A program made the position numbers and the translations under genes. From assembly GCA_033977485.1 (NCBI GenBank), contig CM066988.1, positions 78,402,669-78,466,668 of the forward strand: a DNA stretch of 64,000 nucleotides. The letters run 5' to 3'. Below the pieces are notes generated by a model. It saw only the letters and a program-made list of their open reading frames with translations, was not told where the DNA came from and made no database searches. Shown here one piece after another: positions 24,988-36,939 of the stretch. Source of the DNA: Hydrangea macrophylla. Taxonomy: Eukaryota; Streptophyta; Magnoliopsida; Cornales; Hydrangeaceae. Position 1 is the stretch's first letter. Every line of letters begins with the position of its first letter.

Positions 24988-24998
24988 TATTTATACCA
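24988..24998 (+). promoter_or_regulatory. TATA box of the second antisense gene
   Basis: CTATTTATACC lies 20 bp after the palindrome cluster and 58 bp before the ATG at 25056, a good core-promoter position. Confidence 0.5.
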
Positions 24999-25055
24999 CT
25001 TCTTTCCCCCAATACTCCGCAAAATATCCTTTTCTCTTCTTCACTTCTTCCCATA

Positions 25056-26150
25056 ATGGCCCCCATTAGTTCCTAAATCCTCTTCCCATGGATGGATTCT
25101 CTGCCGAGTATTGATAGGCTAAATGTCGAGTGTTTCAAGCTGAATGACCTCTTCTCTTTTCGACGAATGTTTTTTAATGAAGGCATGCTTCGAGCTGCGA
25201 TTCAGTATTAGGATCTCTCCTTTCATGTCTTTCGCTTCGGTTCCCATGAGGTCTGCCCTTTATTTGAGGAGTTCAGCGCTATTCTTCACACCGACCCCTT
25301 TGCGGATCTGATAGTTCCCCCGGTGCAGGCGGGCTATGTTTAAGATTTGGCCACCCTGCTCCATACGTCACGGAGTGCTACGAGCTCTTTTGTTCATGAC
25401 GGTTGTATCGACTTTATGCGACTTTCTCTGGTCTATGCTCCCATGGGAGATCCTTATGACGGCGGATATCAAATTATCCAGCGCAGTGCACTATCGATTT
25501 CCATGCTCTCTTATTTCCTCTTCCAATCATCCTCTGACATCCTCATACCCGTTGCCTATGGTCTACGAGAGATGAAGAGTGCCGTCATGTTGGTCCTTGG
25601 CGAGACCTTGATAGGATTGGATCAGGCTCATGCCACCGAGGCCATGTTATCCGTAGGAGCCCCTTTCGTCTTGCAGCTTTGGCTTATGGAGCGCTTGGAT
25701 CTCTTCATGCATCCTTCACACCTTTGTGGGTCACTTCCCTATGACCGCATTGAGGTTCGTCATTTGTTCCGTTCAAATGATGCATCGCTTAATTGGCTCA
25801 AAAACCCCGCTGCTGGTGATATTTGTTGGTTTTGCCCGAACTGGTCTTATTGCTCTGTCGCAGTGCGGCTTCCTAGAAAGCCTGGTATCTAGTTGCCTAG
25901 TTTGCATCCCACTACTTTCTACTTTCTCGGTCGAGTGGTCCATCAGTATGGATTACTTCAGGATGTTACTGAAGATATCGCTGTGGATTTCACAAGGAGT
26001 TCGATCATACGCTCCTCTACTATGAGGGCTTTTGTTAAGGCTTGGCATGACAGGGTAGCTGCTCCCCTTCAGAGGATTCCTGCTTCGGTCATACCTACTA
26101 CTGAGTACCTCTCGCAGGTTTAGACCCTAGTCGAGAGGCTGACTTTATAG
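25056..26150 (+). pseudogene. Intronless antisense gene in the Tat element, DUF7745-like domain
   Basis: One frame starts MAPISS and runs about 360 codons. It is broken by stops at 25074-25076, 25209-25211, 25341-25343, 25890-25892 and 26121-26123. Visible blocks are LRAAIQY(stop)DLSFHVFRF, CPLFEEFSAIL, YQIIQRSALSISMLSYFL, APFVLQLWLMERLD and LPSLHPTTFYFLGRVVHQYG. The pattern 'FWDP..HVF.F....CP..EEF..IL' followed by 'LQ.W..ERL' and a late 'VPLLG...Y.P..V.RQ' region resembles the plant domain DUF7745, often found beside retroelements and distantly like PMD. That assignment is from memory. All five stops fit single C-to-T or G-to-A changes. It probably starts at 25056 because that ATG follows a TATA box by 58 bp. 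Confidence 0.65.
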
Positions 26151-26772
26151 ACATTCATAGATAAAAGCAAGATAGGGCGAGGCTTTATTTTACAAAATTT
26201 CAGACAGATCCTGTCTACTTTCTTGCGCATCTGAATGTGATGTTCTTCCGTTTCCAGAAAATGTTTTTATGTTAAAAAAGGGCATGCTCTAGCATGTTTA
26301 ATCAATGTATTCACTCTTTCAGTTTATCTTTAAGTTATGAAAATTCTCCTTTCAAAATCTCTTTTCGGCTTTTGCTACTTTGCTTTGAATCCTGGTTTGA
26401 AGCTTTAATCATCCTATACCATGAATCCTCATTCGTTCTCTTATAGTACTTATTTTGACGACCAGGAGATCCAGAGATGGGTTTAGTCATTATCTGAGTT
26501 CTTCAATTTAGCAAATGAAGTTTGCCCCTAGTTATGGGGCGCTGAAGTGATTCTGGGCAAACGGGAGTTTGCCCCTGGTTTGGCGTAGCCTTTTTTTTTT
26601 TTTTGGACCGAAGGCTTTTGAGAGCCCACCTACTTATCCCCAAGTGGGTATCAAGTCCGCAGTAGTTCGGTTTAAGGCTTGACAGAAGGTGCCACTCAGG
26701 CGATTTATTAATGACTGAACCGAGCTGGTTGCCTACGTATCCCTAGTGGGAATCAGGTCGAGCGTAGTTCAT
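26151..26772. other. Spacer between integrase end and antisense genes
   Basis: No coding signal. It contains two copies of the polypurine-like GTTTGCCCCT (26519-26528 and 26569-26578) and an internal block resembling the region beside the true polypurine tract (CAAGTGGG, GCCTACGTATCCCTAGTGGG). This may reflect a partial internal duplication of the element's 3' end. Confidence 0.4.
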
Positions 26773-28020
26773 CTAGGTAGGAAGTTTTGAAAGAAGTGGT
26801 TTCAAGCAAAGTATTTTTTTGAGACGATCGAGGTTGATTGGTTGTTTGAATTCAACCCTGTCTAGGTCCATGAGATAGTTCGCTCCTCCAGAGAGGAGAG
26901 TCTTAATTATGTACAGCCCGACCCAGTTGGGTATGAATTTTCCTCTGGGGTCATAAACGGGCACTTTCAGTTCTTTGAGGACCAGGTCACCCTCAGCAAG
27001 CTTCCTTGGGCGGACCTTTTTGTTGAAAGCACGAGCTATCCTCTTTTGGTACCCCCGAGTATGGTTTATTGTAACCAACCTTTTCTTATCAAGCAATATT
27101 AGTTCCTCATACCTCCCTCGCATCCATTCCAACTCAGTCACTTCACACTCTGCCAAGATTCTTAAAGAAGGTATTTCTACTTCAATTGGAAGAACGGCTT
27201 CCATCCCGTAAACCAATGAGTACGGCGTAGCTCCTGTGGAAGTCCTTACAGAGGTGCGGTATCCCTATAATGCAAATGGTAACTTCTCATGCCAATCTTT
27301 GTATATATTGGTCCTTTTCCCTAAGATTGCTTTAACATTCTTATTTACCGCTTCTACTGCTCCGTTCGTTTGAGGCCTGTAGGGGAAAGACTGATGGCGG
27401 GTGATTTTGTACTTTTCTAAAAGTAGGATAACTTCTCCCTGGAAATGGCTACCATGATCCGAAATGAACTCATTCAGGACCCCATATCTGCAAATTATGT
27501 TCTTCTCTATGAAGCTCACCACATCTTTAGCCTTTAAAGTGGCGTATGACGCTGCCTCTACCCATTTGGTGAAATAATCAATTGCTACAATTATGTATCG
27601 GTGTCCATTGGATGGCTTTGGAACTATCTCACTGATGATATCAATGCCCCAAACAGAGAAAGGCCACGGCATGGTCATGCTATAGAGCTGGGAAGGTGGG
27701 GTATGCATTAGATTTGCATAGATCTAACACTTATGGCATCTTCTGACGTACTCACAGCAGTCTTTGTCTAAAGTGGTCCAGTAATACCCCTGTCAAATTA
27801 TCTTCTTGGCCAGCATATGTCCATTCATGTGGGGCCCATAGACTACTTCGTGTATTTCTTCCATCATCCTCCTAGCCTCCCTTCCATATAAACACTCCAG
27901 ATTGAACCCGGTATACGATTTCTTCCACAACTTATCCGCATAGATAACAAATTGGGCGGAGAACCTTCGGATCGCCTTTCTGTCCTTCTCTGAAGCTCCC
28001 CTGGGGTATTCTCCTTTTCT
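26773..28020 (-). pseudogene. Tat integrase
   Basis: On the minus strand the HHCC finger ends in CEYVRRCHKC. The core carries WGIDIISEIVPKPSNGHRYI, FISDHGSHF and QTNGAVEAVNKNVKAIL, the three acidic residues of the D,D35E transposase fold. The C-terminal part has TGATPYSLVYGMEAVLPIE and a KLAEGDLVLK module. Integrase inserts the cDNA into the chromosome. Stops lie in the finger (a TGA near 27797 and a TAG near 27726) and at 27262-27264, just after KLPFAL. A frameshift near 28015 separates it from the RNase H domain. No chromodomain is seen, as expected for Tat. Confidence 0.9.
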
Positions 28021-28540
28021 TAATCAAATTCCAAACATTCACGTACCAAGGCAACTCACCTCCTTCCTCTATCGTTCCGATCATCTCAAATGAAGGTTGG
28101 TCCCTGATTTCTATGGATAACGGTATCATGGTGACTCCCGAAGGGATTTGTATCATCGAGGCCAAGGTTGCTAGGGAATCGGCTAACTGGTTCTCTTCAC
28201 GAGGAAGGTAGTAGAACGATTTCTTTTTGAACTGTACTTTTAAGCTCTCTAGGTAGTCATGGTAAGGCCTCAAATTCTCATGCTTCACCCTCCAATCACC
28301 TCGCACTTAGGATATGATCAGGTTAGAGTCTTCGAAGACGTCGATCCTTCCAATTTTTAGAGCCAAGGCTGATTCCATCTCAATTATGCAAGCCTCGTAT
28401 TCAGCCGTGTTGTTGGTTAAATTATACTTAAGCTTGACGGCTAACGGGGTAGGTGTTCCATCGGGTGCCACGAGGATGATTCTAACCCCATAGCCTAGTT
28501 GGTTGGTGGCTCCATCGAAATACATCTTCCACAGATCCTC
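28010..28540 (-). pseudogene. Archaeal-type second RNase H (aRNH) of the Tat element
   Basis: The sequence MYFDGATNQLGYGVRII, TNNTAEYEACIIEMESAL and IDVFEDSNLIIS is followed, after TAA at 28304-28306, by VRGDWRVKHENLRPYHDYL and REENQLADSLATLAS. The D...E...D pattern (FDGA, AEYEA, DSN) with a late 'N..AD.LA' is the type-I RNase H fold of the archaeal-like domain that Tat/Ogre elements carry in addition to their own RNase H. It sits between the classical RNase H and integrase. This is the strongest lineage marker in the element. Confidence 0.85.
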
Positions 28541-30116
28541 TTTCAACTCCATTACCCCTTTGTCTAGAAACTTGAACTCTCCTTTCTCCTCAGATTCTAT
28601 GGCAAGGTCGGCTAGGTATTCAGCAACGGCTCTTCCTTTAACAGATTTAGAAGTGACATATCTGATATCGAATTCGGCCAGCATCATGGTCCAACGGGAA
28701 ATTCTACTAGTCAAGACATGCTTTTCGAATAGGTATTTGAGTGGGTCCATTCGGGAGATTAGGACAACGGGAAATTCCAACATGTAGTGCCTAAGATGAC
28801 GGGTACACCAGACTAGGGCCCAACAGGCTTTTTCTAAAGGTGAGTATTTCAACTCGTATCCGGTCATCCTCTTGCTCAAATAATAAATGGATTTTTTCAC
28901 ATGTCCATCTTCCCCTTCTTGGGCCAACATGCACCCCATTGAATCCTCGGACACAGAAAGGTACAACAGTAAAGGTCTCCCGGGTGAGGGTGGTGACAGG
29001 ACAGGTGGGTTTTGAAGGTAGGTTTTAATCTTATCAAAGGCTTGTTGACATAGGGTATCCCATTCGAATTTCTCTCCTTTTTTGAGTAACCTAAACAACG
29101 AGTCCCAGGTTAAGGTGAGCTTCGAGATGAAGCGGCTTATGAACTGTATTCTACCCAAAAATCCCCTTAACTCTTTTTCGTTCTTGGGCGGCTGCATTTC
29201 GACTATAGCCCTCATCTTGGTCGGGTCCACCTCTATCCCTCTCTGAGTAATGAGAAGCCCTAACAATTTTCCGGTAGTGACTCCGAAGGTGCACTTCTAG
29301 GGGTTCAACCTCATTTTGAATTCCCTCAACCTTCCGAAGAATTTTCTTAATGCCTCCAAGTGACCTCTCCTTTCCTTAGATTTTACAATCATATCGTCCA
29401 CATACACCTCTACCTCCTTATGGATCATGTCGTGTAATAGTGTAGTAGCAGCCTGCTGATAAGTTGCTCCTGCATTTTTGAGTCCAAATGGCATCACCCT
29501 ATAGCAGTATATCCCCCATGGTGTGATGAAAGTGGTTTTCTCCCTATCTTTGGGCGCCATTATAATCTGGTTGTACCCTGAGAACCCATCCGTAAAAGAT
29601 AGGAGTTCATGCCCCGCCGTTTTGTCCACTAACACATCAATGTGAGCTAAAGGGAAAATCATCCTTAGGGCTAGCTTTGTTCAGATCTCGGAAGTCGACA
29701 CAGACCCTAACACGACTATCCTTTTTTGGGACAGGTACTATATTGGAGATCCATTCTGGATACTAGGTGACCATTAAGAATCCGGCTCTCAACTGCTTTT
29801 CAACTTCCTCTTTGACTTTGAGTGCCCATTTAGGCCTCATTCGCCTCAATTTTTGTTTTACAAGTTTGGAATTGGGGAAGACGAGGATGTGGTGTTGGAC
29901 TATTTCTGGATCAATGCCTGGTATATCATTATAAGACCATGCAAAAACATCTTTGAATTCACTTAATAGTTTGATTAATTCTTTGCTTTCTTCTTTGCTA
30001 AGTGTAGAGCCGATAAAAACATTTTGAGGATTATCTTCATTTTCTAGATTGATCGTTAGAGTGTTCTCAATGATTTTACATGCAGATTCTTTTTCTTTTT
30101 CGATTAACTTTTGCAA
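28541..30116 (-). pseudogene. Tat reverse transcriptase and RNase H
   Basis: The minus strand starts near EESKELIKLLSEFKDVFAWS and HHILVFPNSKLVKQKLRRM, the RT entry of Ty3 elements. Then come VPVPKKDSRVRVCVDFRDLN, LSFTDGFSGYNQIIMA, ITPWGIYCYRVMPFGLKNAG and the active site VEVYVDDMIVKS (YVDD near 29393-29404). RNase H follows with LLLYLSVSEDSMGCMLAQE and RISRWTMMLAEFDIRYV. It copies element RNA into DNA in the particle. Breaks: TAG 29760-29762, a frameshift near 29655, TAG 29294-29296. Catalytic residues remain visible. Confidence 0.92.
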
Positions 30117-31224
30117 TTCATCATTATCTTCACATTCATCACATTCATTAAGCGCATTCGAGTAGGCAGAATCGGTTATGTTTTCATTGATTTTCTATGG
30201 AGCAATTACAACAGACATATAAATTGAAAGACGCCTCATTTGGGCCATTACAGACTCTGGGTGTGGGGGAAACCTATCACTAGACTCAAAAACCCCACTC
30301 TTTCTTGCTTTTTCCTCCCAGATTAGTGATGAAGCACTCTTCTAGTTCCCCTGTCTTGGTAATCTCTCCCATTTATGGCTTCTCAGTCTTTTCCATGTCG
30401 TTCTCCCTGCCTTCCATCTCTTCCACCAATCCCTCAGCGTGTTCTTTTCCGGCCCTGTCTTCCATGTCCCCTTCTTGGCCTGTTCCCTTATCTTCTGTGC
30501 TTTCCTCACCCAACAGGTTCTTCATGACTGAGTCATCTAGCGCACCAACCCAATCTTTTATAGTAGCTGACTTCACGGGTATCTGCAGGTATGGATCCTG
30601 ATACTCAGAGAATTCGTGGGGGAAGAAGATCTCAAACCCAGGCTTAATACACTTGTTCTTCTGATCTACCCATGGTTCTGGGAAGCCACAATAGGGGAAA
30701 TCTTCTCCTCCTTTCACAAAGTACCCATTAAGCGTCTTCAGGTATGGATCCAATGGTGCATCAATTGCCTTCTTCTTATCTCTCAGCTCCTTCTTTGACA
30801 GTTGATAGCCTAGGCCATGAGTGTGAGTCTGAGAGGCGATACTTAGAAATTCCGGTAGACCCTGATGATTCTTACCCAATCCCATACCTGGGAAGTAACC
30901 CATCTTCTTCATGATACCAGCAACTAATGGACTCGCGTACTGATCAAAATATAATGGTAGAAACTCTTTTGGCTTCTCTCCCTCCAACATATTAATGAAT
31001 TCGAACCCTCCCAGACCTGTTTCTTCTTCTTGGAATTGTACCTCCAAAACCGGTGCGCTCAATGAAGCTTCGGACGGACAAACCCAACTATCTCCAAGAA
31101 TATCATAGACCTTACTCTTCCAGACACACTTGACTTTTTGATGAACCGTAGATGGTATGGCGCCCAAACTATCTAGCCACGGCCTTCCCAGTAGTAAATT
31201 GTAAGAAGAAAGTATGTCGATGAC
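30117..31224 (-). pseudogene. Tat protease-RT linker with G-patch domain
   Basis: After TAG at 31222-31224 the same frame continues from the protease. It carries NLLLGRPWL-type sequence, then MGYFPGMGLGKNHQGLPEFL (about 30840-30905 and flanks), a G-patch: a glycine-rich module known to bind RNA or helicases. Further on are DFPYCGFPEPWVD and an acidic, glutamate-rich tail (TEDKGTGQEGDMEDRAGKEH). TAA at 30370-30372 and a later frameshift separate it from RT. G-patch modules have been seen in some Tat pol proteins. The role in the element is not established. Confidence 0.75.
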
Positions 31225-31671
31225 CTAAAATTCAGCTCCCTTTTCTACAGGCCCAACAGCTAAATGAAGGAGAATTATTCCCATGACCGTTCTCTGAGTG
31301 TTGTCGTATGCCCTTACCTTCTGCTCAGATGGTACGAATGTTGTTTCATCCAAACCTATGCATTTGGCTATTCGGAACGGACACACGTTTAGAGTGGATC
31401 CATTGTCAACAAGACAGGCAGGCACAGTGTTCCCCAGGCATTCGACAGTGACATACAATGGCTTATTGTGAACAGGCCCTCCTGGAGGTAGGTAATCTGA
31501 TGAGAAGGTAATAGCTAGAGTTGGAATTCTACTGATCATTCCCATGAGGTCTTCTGGTGTTGCGTCGATGGAAACGTTAGATTGGTTCAAAGCATCCAAG
31601 ACTACCTGCCTGTGACGTTTTGAAGCGATCAGTAAGCCCCAAACAGTGATGTTAGCCTGAGTTTTCTTCAA
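31225..31671 (-). pseudogene. Tat aspartic protease
   Basis: A 149-codon minus-strand frame contains TVPACLVDNGSTLNVCPFRI, the DNGS form of the retropepsin active site usual in Tat elements. It is preceded by KPLYVTVECLG and followed by LDETTFVPSEQKVRAYDN. The enzyme would cut the polyprotein. The flap and end (IDILSSYNLLLGRPWLD) lie beyond a TAG at 31222-31224. Upstream a TAA at 31672-31674 breaks the frame from gag. Confidence 0.87.
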
Positions 31672-33338
31672 TTATTTCAGGACCCTGTCTTCATCTGCTT
31701 CTTCATCTATTTTTCATTTTCCTTTGTTTAGATCCCTCCTCGGGTGATCTTTCTCTAGTTCGTGCGGCTTGAAGTGTCTGCCTGACCGGGTCAGATGGCT
31801 GACTTTTTCTTTCATCCACAAATTGTCAGCCTCCGAAACCCTTCCCAAATTCTCGTTTTTGGTTCCTACCCCTTCATCACTCTTGTACCACAAATCATTC
31901 TCTATCTGATCTATATTGCCCGTTTCCTGAACCTACCAATCCATCTGTTCTGCTTTTTCCTCTTCACATCCCTTCGAAGCACCCTCCAAGGTACAAATTG
32001 TCGGATTCTCCATCAGCTGATAAGGCCTTCTTGGTGTCCTAGCCCTAGTGATTAGCCTAGACATATCGAAGATGGTTTCTTCTATCCCTAAGAAATAGAG
32101 GCCTTACGGTGGTAGTACAGCGTGGTGGTTTGGTAGTGGATTTCTTGTGACATTCGGAGCTCTGGCAGGTGGTTCCGATATCACCTTGTTATCAATAAGA
32201 TCTTGGATTTCGTGCCTTAGCCTCATGCAACGATCCGTTGAGTGGCCCTTTGTTGGTGGAATTTGCAAAAGAGATCCCCTTGAAAATTGGCAGAGGCGGA
32301 TTTGGTATAGGTCGAGGTTCCAATTGACGAAGGTGCCTTTTCACTAATAGCCTTTCGAGAGTGGTTGATAGTGATACTCCCAGATCTGAGAATTTTCTTG
32401 GTACTTTGTCCCCCCCCTCTCCTTGGTGTTATGTCAAATCTCCTCTCTAGCCCGGTCAGTGCGTTGATCGACTGGAATCTCATCTTCTCTTGGTAAACAA
32501 GTTGGAGGTTCTTCATCAACATTCAAATCTGGTCTTTCTCCGACGGTCTCTGTACCATCTTAGCTGCTTTTCCCCTCTATCTGCTCAAATACTCGACAAA
32601 CGATTCTTTGTTTCCCTGCTTAGTGGTCTCCGAATCTCAGACTGTGACATCCAGGTCTTGATTGTACGCATATTGTGCCACGAATGCTTTGATCACTTCT
32701 TCCCAGGCCCGGGTTTTGTTTGGCTCGAGAGGGAGGTACCAGGATAGGGCGGCTCCAGTCAAAGTTTACTGAAATAGGACGGCCATCATGGTAGTACTCA
32801 GCCCGCTTGGTTGGAAAGCCCCGATACACATTCTAACGTGACTGCGTGGATTTCTTGATCCATCAAACTTATCAAAAACTGGCATTTTAAAACCAACAGG
32901 CAGCGTCTCGCGGACCCCATCGTACAATCCTTCTAATTCCATCAGGTAAGTATTGACCCCTTGAGTTTTACGCATCACCCTTTCCAGCTTCTCTATCTTT
33001 TCAGTCATTATCCTCTCTTTGTCAGTCTTTTCCCTTTCTGCTCTCTCCCTTTCTGCTCTAGGAATCTCGACTCTTGGCATCTCTGGGTCTTCATACCAAC
33101 CGCCTTTCCTAACTGGAGGATCGTTATTTGGTGGGTTCGCGACTGGTGGTGGGCGTGCTATTACTTCTATCATGGCCATCATTCGGTTCATATTCTCAGC
33201 CTGTCGCCTCATCTGTTCTACCTATTGTTCTACCAATGTTCTTAACTCTGCTACTTCCCCATCGTTCCTTTCATCCACCATTTCACTATCATCTCTTCTC
33301 CTTACTAATCTTGTAGTGGGACCTCTAAACCAAATCAT
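31672..33338 (-). pseudogene. Tat gag
   Basis: The frame opens at the ATG whose complement is 33336-33338 (MIWFRGPTTRLVRRR). It has a charged helix (RAERERAEREKTDKERI) and then the capsid domain: MPVFDKFDGSRNPRSHVRMC, TLTGAALSWYLPLEPNKTRA and WEEVIKAFVAQYAYN. A Tat-type zinc knuckle follows near 32210-32270 (CKFHQQ, then GHSTDRC one frame over). The tail reaches the protease. Stops: 33222-33224, 32763-32765, 32637-32639, 32577-32579, 32523-32525, 32104-32106, 31933-31935, 31714-31716, 31672-31674. A frameshift lies near 32255. Gag would build the particle; this copy cannot. Confidence 0.88.
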
Positions 33339-34520
33339 ACCCGAACTGGATGCTATCTTTACTCTACAAAAGAAAGATGTTTTTCAAAAGACCCTTTTTA
33401 TTTTCTTCCTTTTTTATCGAAATTTATCATATTCAAAAAGACATTTTGGTGGGATGTTCATATGTCGCGCGGATGTAATGCATGTGTGCGTGTGTGCCTA
33501 CTCTATATGCAGAAGAAAGGGAAATTCTAATCCTAACATATAAGCACATAAACACATAAGATCCTTATTCATGTCAAGTGCGCCAACTTCTCTTTTCATT
33601 ATGATCTTCACTACCCTCTCAAAAAAAAAATTTTTAATTCAAAAGTAGTTCTTTAGCTGATGAGACCTTTCAAAAACATTTCTAAAGGATTTTGAATTAT
33701 TTTTTTATGAGGATGTGAAAATATTTCTAAATAAAGATGAAATTTTTCTTTGAAATTTGTTTGAAAAACAATTCCCAAAATTTTTGAATTTTTCCTTAGA
33801 AGATGATCATCAGGGGTTAGTTTGGAGCTTTAATCAAGAAGTAAGTTCTAAAGATTTTTTTTAAAAGAGCGATTGATAAAAATAGCAAAAAGACGTATTT
33901 AAAATTCTTTGGGTAGGAGGAACACGTGATCGGATAATTATTGCACTTTTCATGAATTCGGATGCATACAAGGTCAATGATGTTTAGCTAATAAGATATA
34001 AGAGATGTAATCTTATAATCAAGATTCAACATGTTCCCAAATATCGCGGGACATGAGAAGGAATTGCTAAAAGGTGATTAAAGGGTTACACATCCTTCAT
34101 CAAGCAAGTATTGTCATCATCTCAAATAATCCCTTCCAGGCATACAAAACTCCCTAGCACATAATCCTAATCAAGAATTGATTTCCTAATTTTGAAAGGT
34201 TCTATGGAAGCTACTATGCAAAAGCTAGGTTTTGTTCAGAATAAGGGACCCTTGACATACACCCGATAGGATGTTTCATATACCAAAACATGGTACAAGA
34301 TCAAGGGTGATCACACAGTCCCATGAAAACTTAACCGACCAGGTTGCCTCGAGCCTCCAAGGTCATAGTTTTATGCAATCGACTGGCTAGACATACAAGT
34401 GCAATGCAACGGGCACACAAAAATTAATTAATCCGATTAAAAGGATGCTTTCAAGTCTAATCCTCAAGTGAACCCAAAATCAGAAATTCTGGTCTGCGTA
34501 ACCAGAGACTCTGGATTCGA
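33339..34520 (-). other. Tat 5' untranslated leader
   Basis: About 1.2 kb of AT-rich sequence lies between the primer site and gag. It contains no open frame of note and no clear repeat. Long leaders are common in Tat elements. Confidence 0.6.
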
Positions 34521-34538
34521 TCCCCAGCAGAGTCACCA
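34521..34538 (-). other. Tat primer-binding site, probably tRNA-Arg
   Basis: The minus strand reads TGGTGACTCTGCTGGGGA three bases after the 5' LTR. It begins TGG, complementary to a tRNA CCA end. The sequence is close to the tRNA-Arg-type site reported for Ogre/Tat elements. It should be matched against tRNA 3' ends. Confidence 0.7.
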
Positions 34539-36939
34539 AATTGTGGATACCGGCATTTGGGCCCACTTTAAAAACATTTTCAAATTTCAAATACCAAGAG
34601 TCGCCACATTTTTAGCAAACTGATCTTTTTAGGAAACCAGAGATTAACTAGGTCCGGGGATTATGGAATGAGAGAGGAAGGAGCCCGGCGGACTAAAACA
34701 CCCTCTCTCATCCTATCTTGCAATAGGCCTCTACTCAACATCTTTTTAATCGAATTATTAATCTAAATGTACCCTCAATTAATACATATGTATAAATATA
34801 CATTACAAAAACATGTCTAAAGGGTGTAAGATTGCAAGTGATAAAATATCATTTCAAAAACCACATAATTCAAGTAGCAAGCAACATGGTATGCAATAGG
34901 GAACAAGGGAACTCACCCGGGATCCAGCCATGATATTAAACATGCAATGCATACAAATGAAAGAAAATCCTAAAAAAAAGAGTCTCTATTTCAAATATAC
35001 AAATAAAGTAAGACTTATTTCTAAGGTGTTGTTCATGGGGTCGAAAAAACAATAAAGATCAAGAAATAAAAATAAACTAAAGAGGAGTTCAAGAAATCAT
35101 ACCTTGCTAGCGCTACAAAACAAAGGGTTAGTCGACATACTTTAAACAAAACACATCATTGAACTCCTAAATAACTAACTCTAGCACAAGGTGAATTCTA
35201 TTTACAAGTATCAATCTGCATAAATGAATGCACATGAACACAGGAGTATGAATGAAATAAAGCTATGAAAATTTCATTGATTTGGATCATTTAGCCTCTA
35301 GTTTTAAGCTTGACTAATCACTATTAACACATAGTTTAAGCCTTAGGTCATGGAAAGATCATTGGGACCATTGTTTGCAAGATATATCAAAATCATGACA
35401 GAATTCTGAAAATTGCTGAGAGCAGATCAGAACTTTAAGGAAATAAAAAGCACGCTTTATGTGGTTTGATCTTGATGATTTTTGGACACAAGATGCCTCT
35501 TGTGTCTAGTTTCCATCCAAAAAAGAAAATCAGAGTTTCGACAGTTAGAACTCCGGGAATTAGACAAACACTAGACATCACTCAGGGACTTACAACTCTC
35601 TGTCCAGAGTTTTTGCATGATTTTCTAAAAATAGTAAAAAAAATCAGAAATGCTTTGGTCTTTTTAGGCTAGCTTCCTAACACATTAAACTATCTGGAAA
35701 AATTTATTTTGGGCCAAGAGTACTTGATTAAGGTTATGATCTGCTTATTTCAAAAGAGTATTACTGTTCTGAAACTTTAGACAGATTATAGTTGTTCCAC
35801 AAAACCATTGACCAAACTACCCAAAACATGAAGCTTCCTTAAAACAAAAATTACAGTGGTGGAACTTTGAGTTACAAACACTTTTCCATTGGTTTCATTC
35901 AATTCCAACGGTCTGATATTGAACTAAAAATCCTTGATCACAGGTGGTCATTGAATTCACTGCGTGTTCAAGTTCAACTTAGTTGATTAATTCCAACTAC
36001 TAAACCATAAAGTTGGGCTTAATCCAAACTACTTCTCCTACCATTTGATGGTCATTGGAGACTAAAGACATACATGTTTATGGATTTTGATGAAGTATGA
36101 AATGACTTTCACAAAATCCCCAAAATAATGAACTCAAACTCATGGACAAAAGCTTGGATTCATATTGTTACTCCTACCACTTGATGGTCATTGGAGGCTA
36201 AAGATACACACATGTAGATTTTAATAAAGTATGAAGAGCTTCACAAAACCTAAGAAAAGGATTAGCCTAAGCCATAGAAATGGACTTAAACTAAGCTACT
36301 TCTCCTACCATTTGATGGTCACTAGAGATTAATAACACTTGAACTTATGGGTTTTAATGAAGTATAAGGAACTTCACAAAACCTTGAAATAATAAGCTCA
36401 AATTATGGATGAAGTTTGGACTCATTGACTCAACATACTAAGATCAACCTCAATCCCTTTATGAATCATAAGTTCATAAGAATATTGAGGGATTCTAAAC
36501 ATAAAGGTTCAAGTAAGGCATTGAAAGTCTCATGAACCTAAGAAATAAACATAATCAAAGAAAAGGGACCAAGGCTTTATTTCAAGATTTAATTAAGCTT
36601 TAAACACTAAACCATTTTGATCCAAACTAATGAGATGAAAGCTCAATCACAATATATATGTGGTGTGTGATGAAATGAGGTGGGAAAAGAGGTTTTGAAA
36701 ATTTGTAAAAGGTCCTAGGTATCTAAATATTGTGATTGAGCTACTAATAAACTAATTAGTTTAGAGTTTTACCTCTAAGTATCCTCAATTTCTTGGCTTC
36801 TTTAAGACCTTCCAAGTAATGATCAAACTCTTCTTCCAATTCTACTACTCTTCCTCTATTTAGAAAATTTTTGAAGGAGAATCAATCTTGGGATCCTAAC
36901 ATTCTAATATTCCATCCCTAATAATGGGATATACACCTT

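Noticed and set aside
33019..33543. Long plus-strand open frame (174 codons) opposite gag
   Set aside because: It is the antisense shadow of Tat gag. It has no domain, and serine/leucine-rich text of this kind arises from the complement of gag codons.
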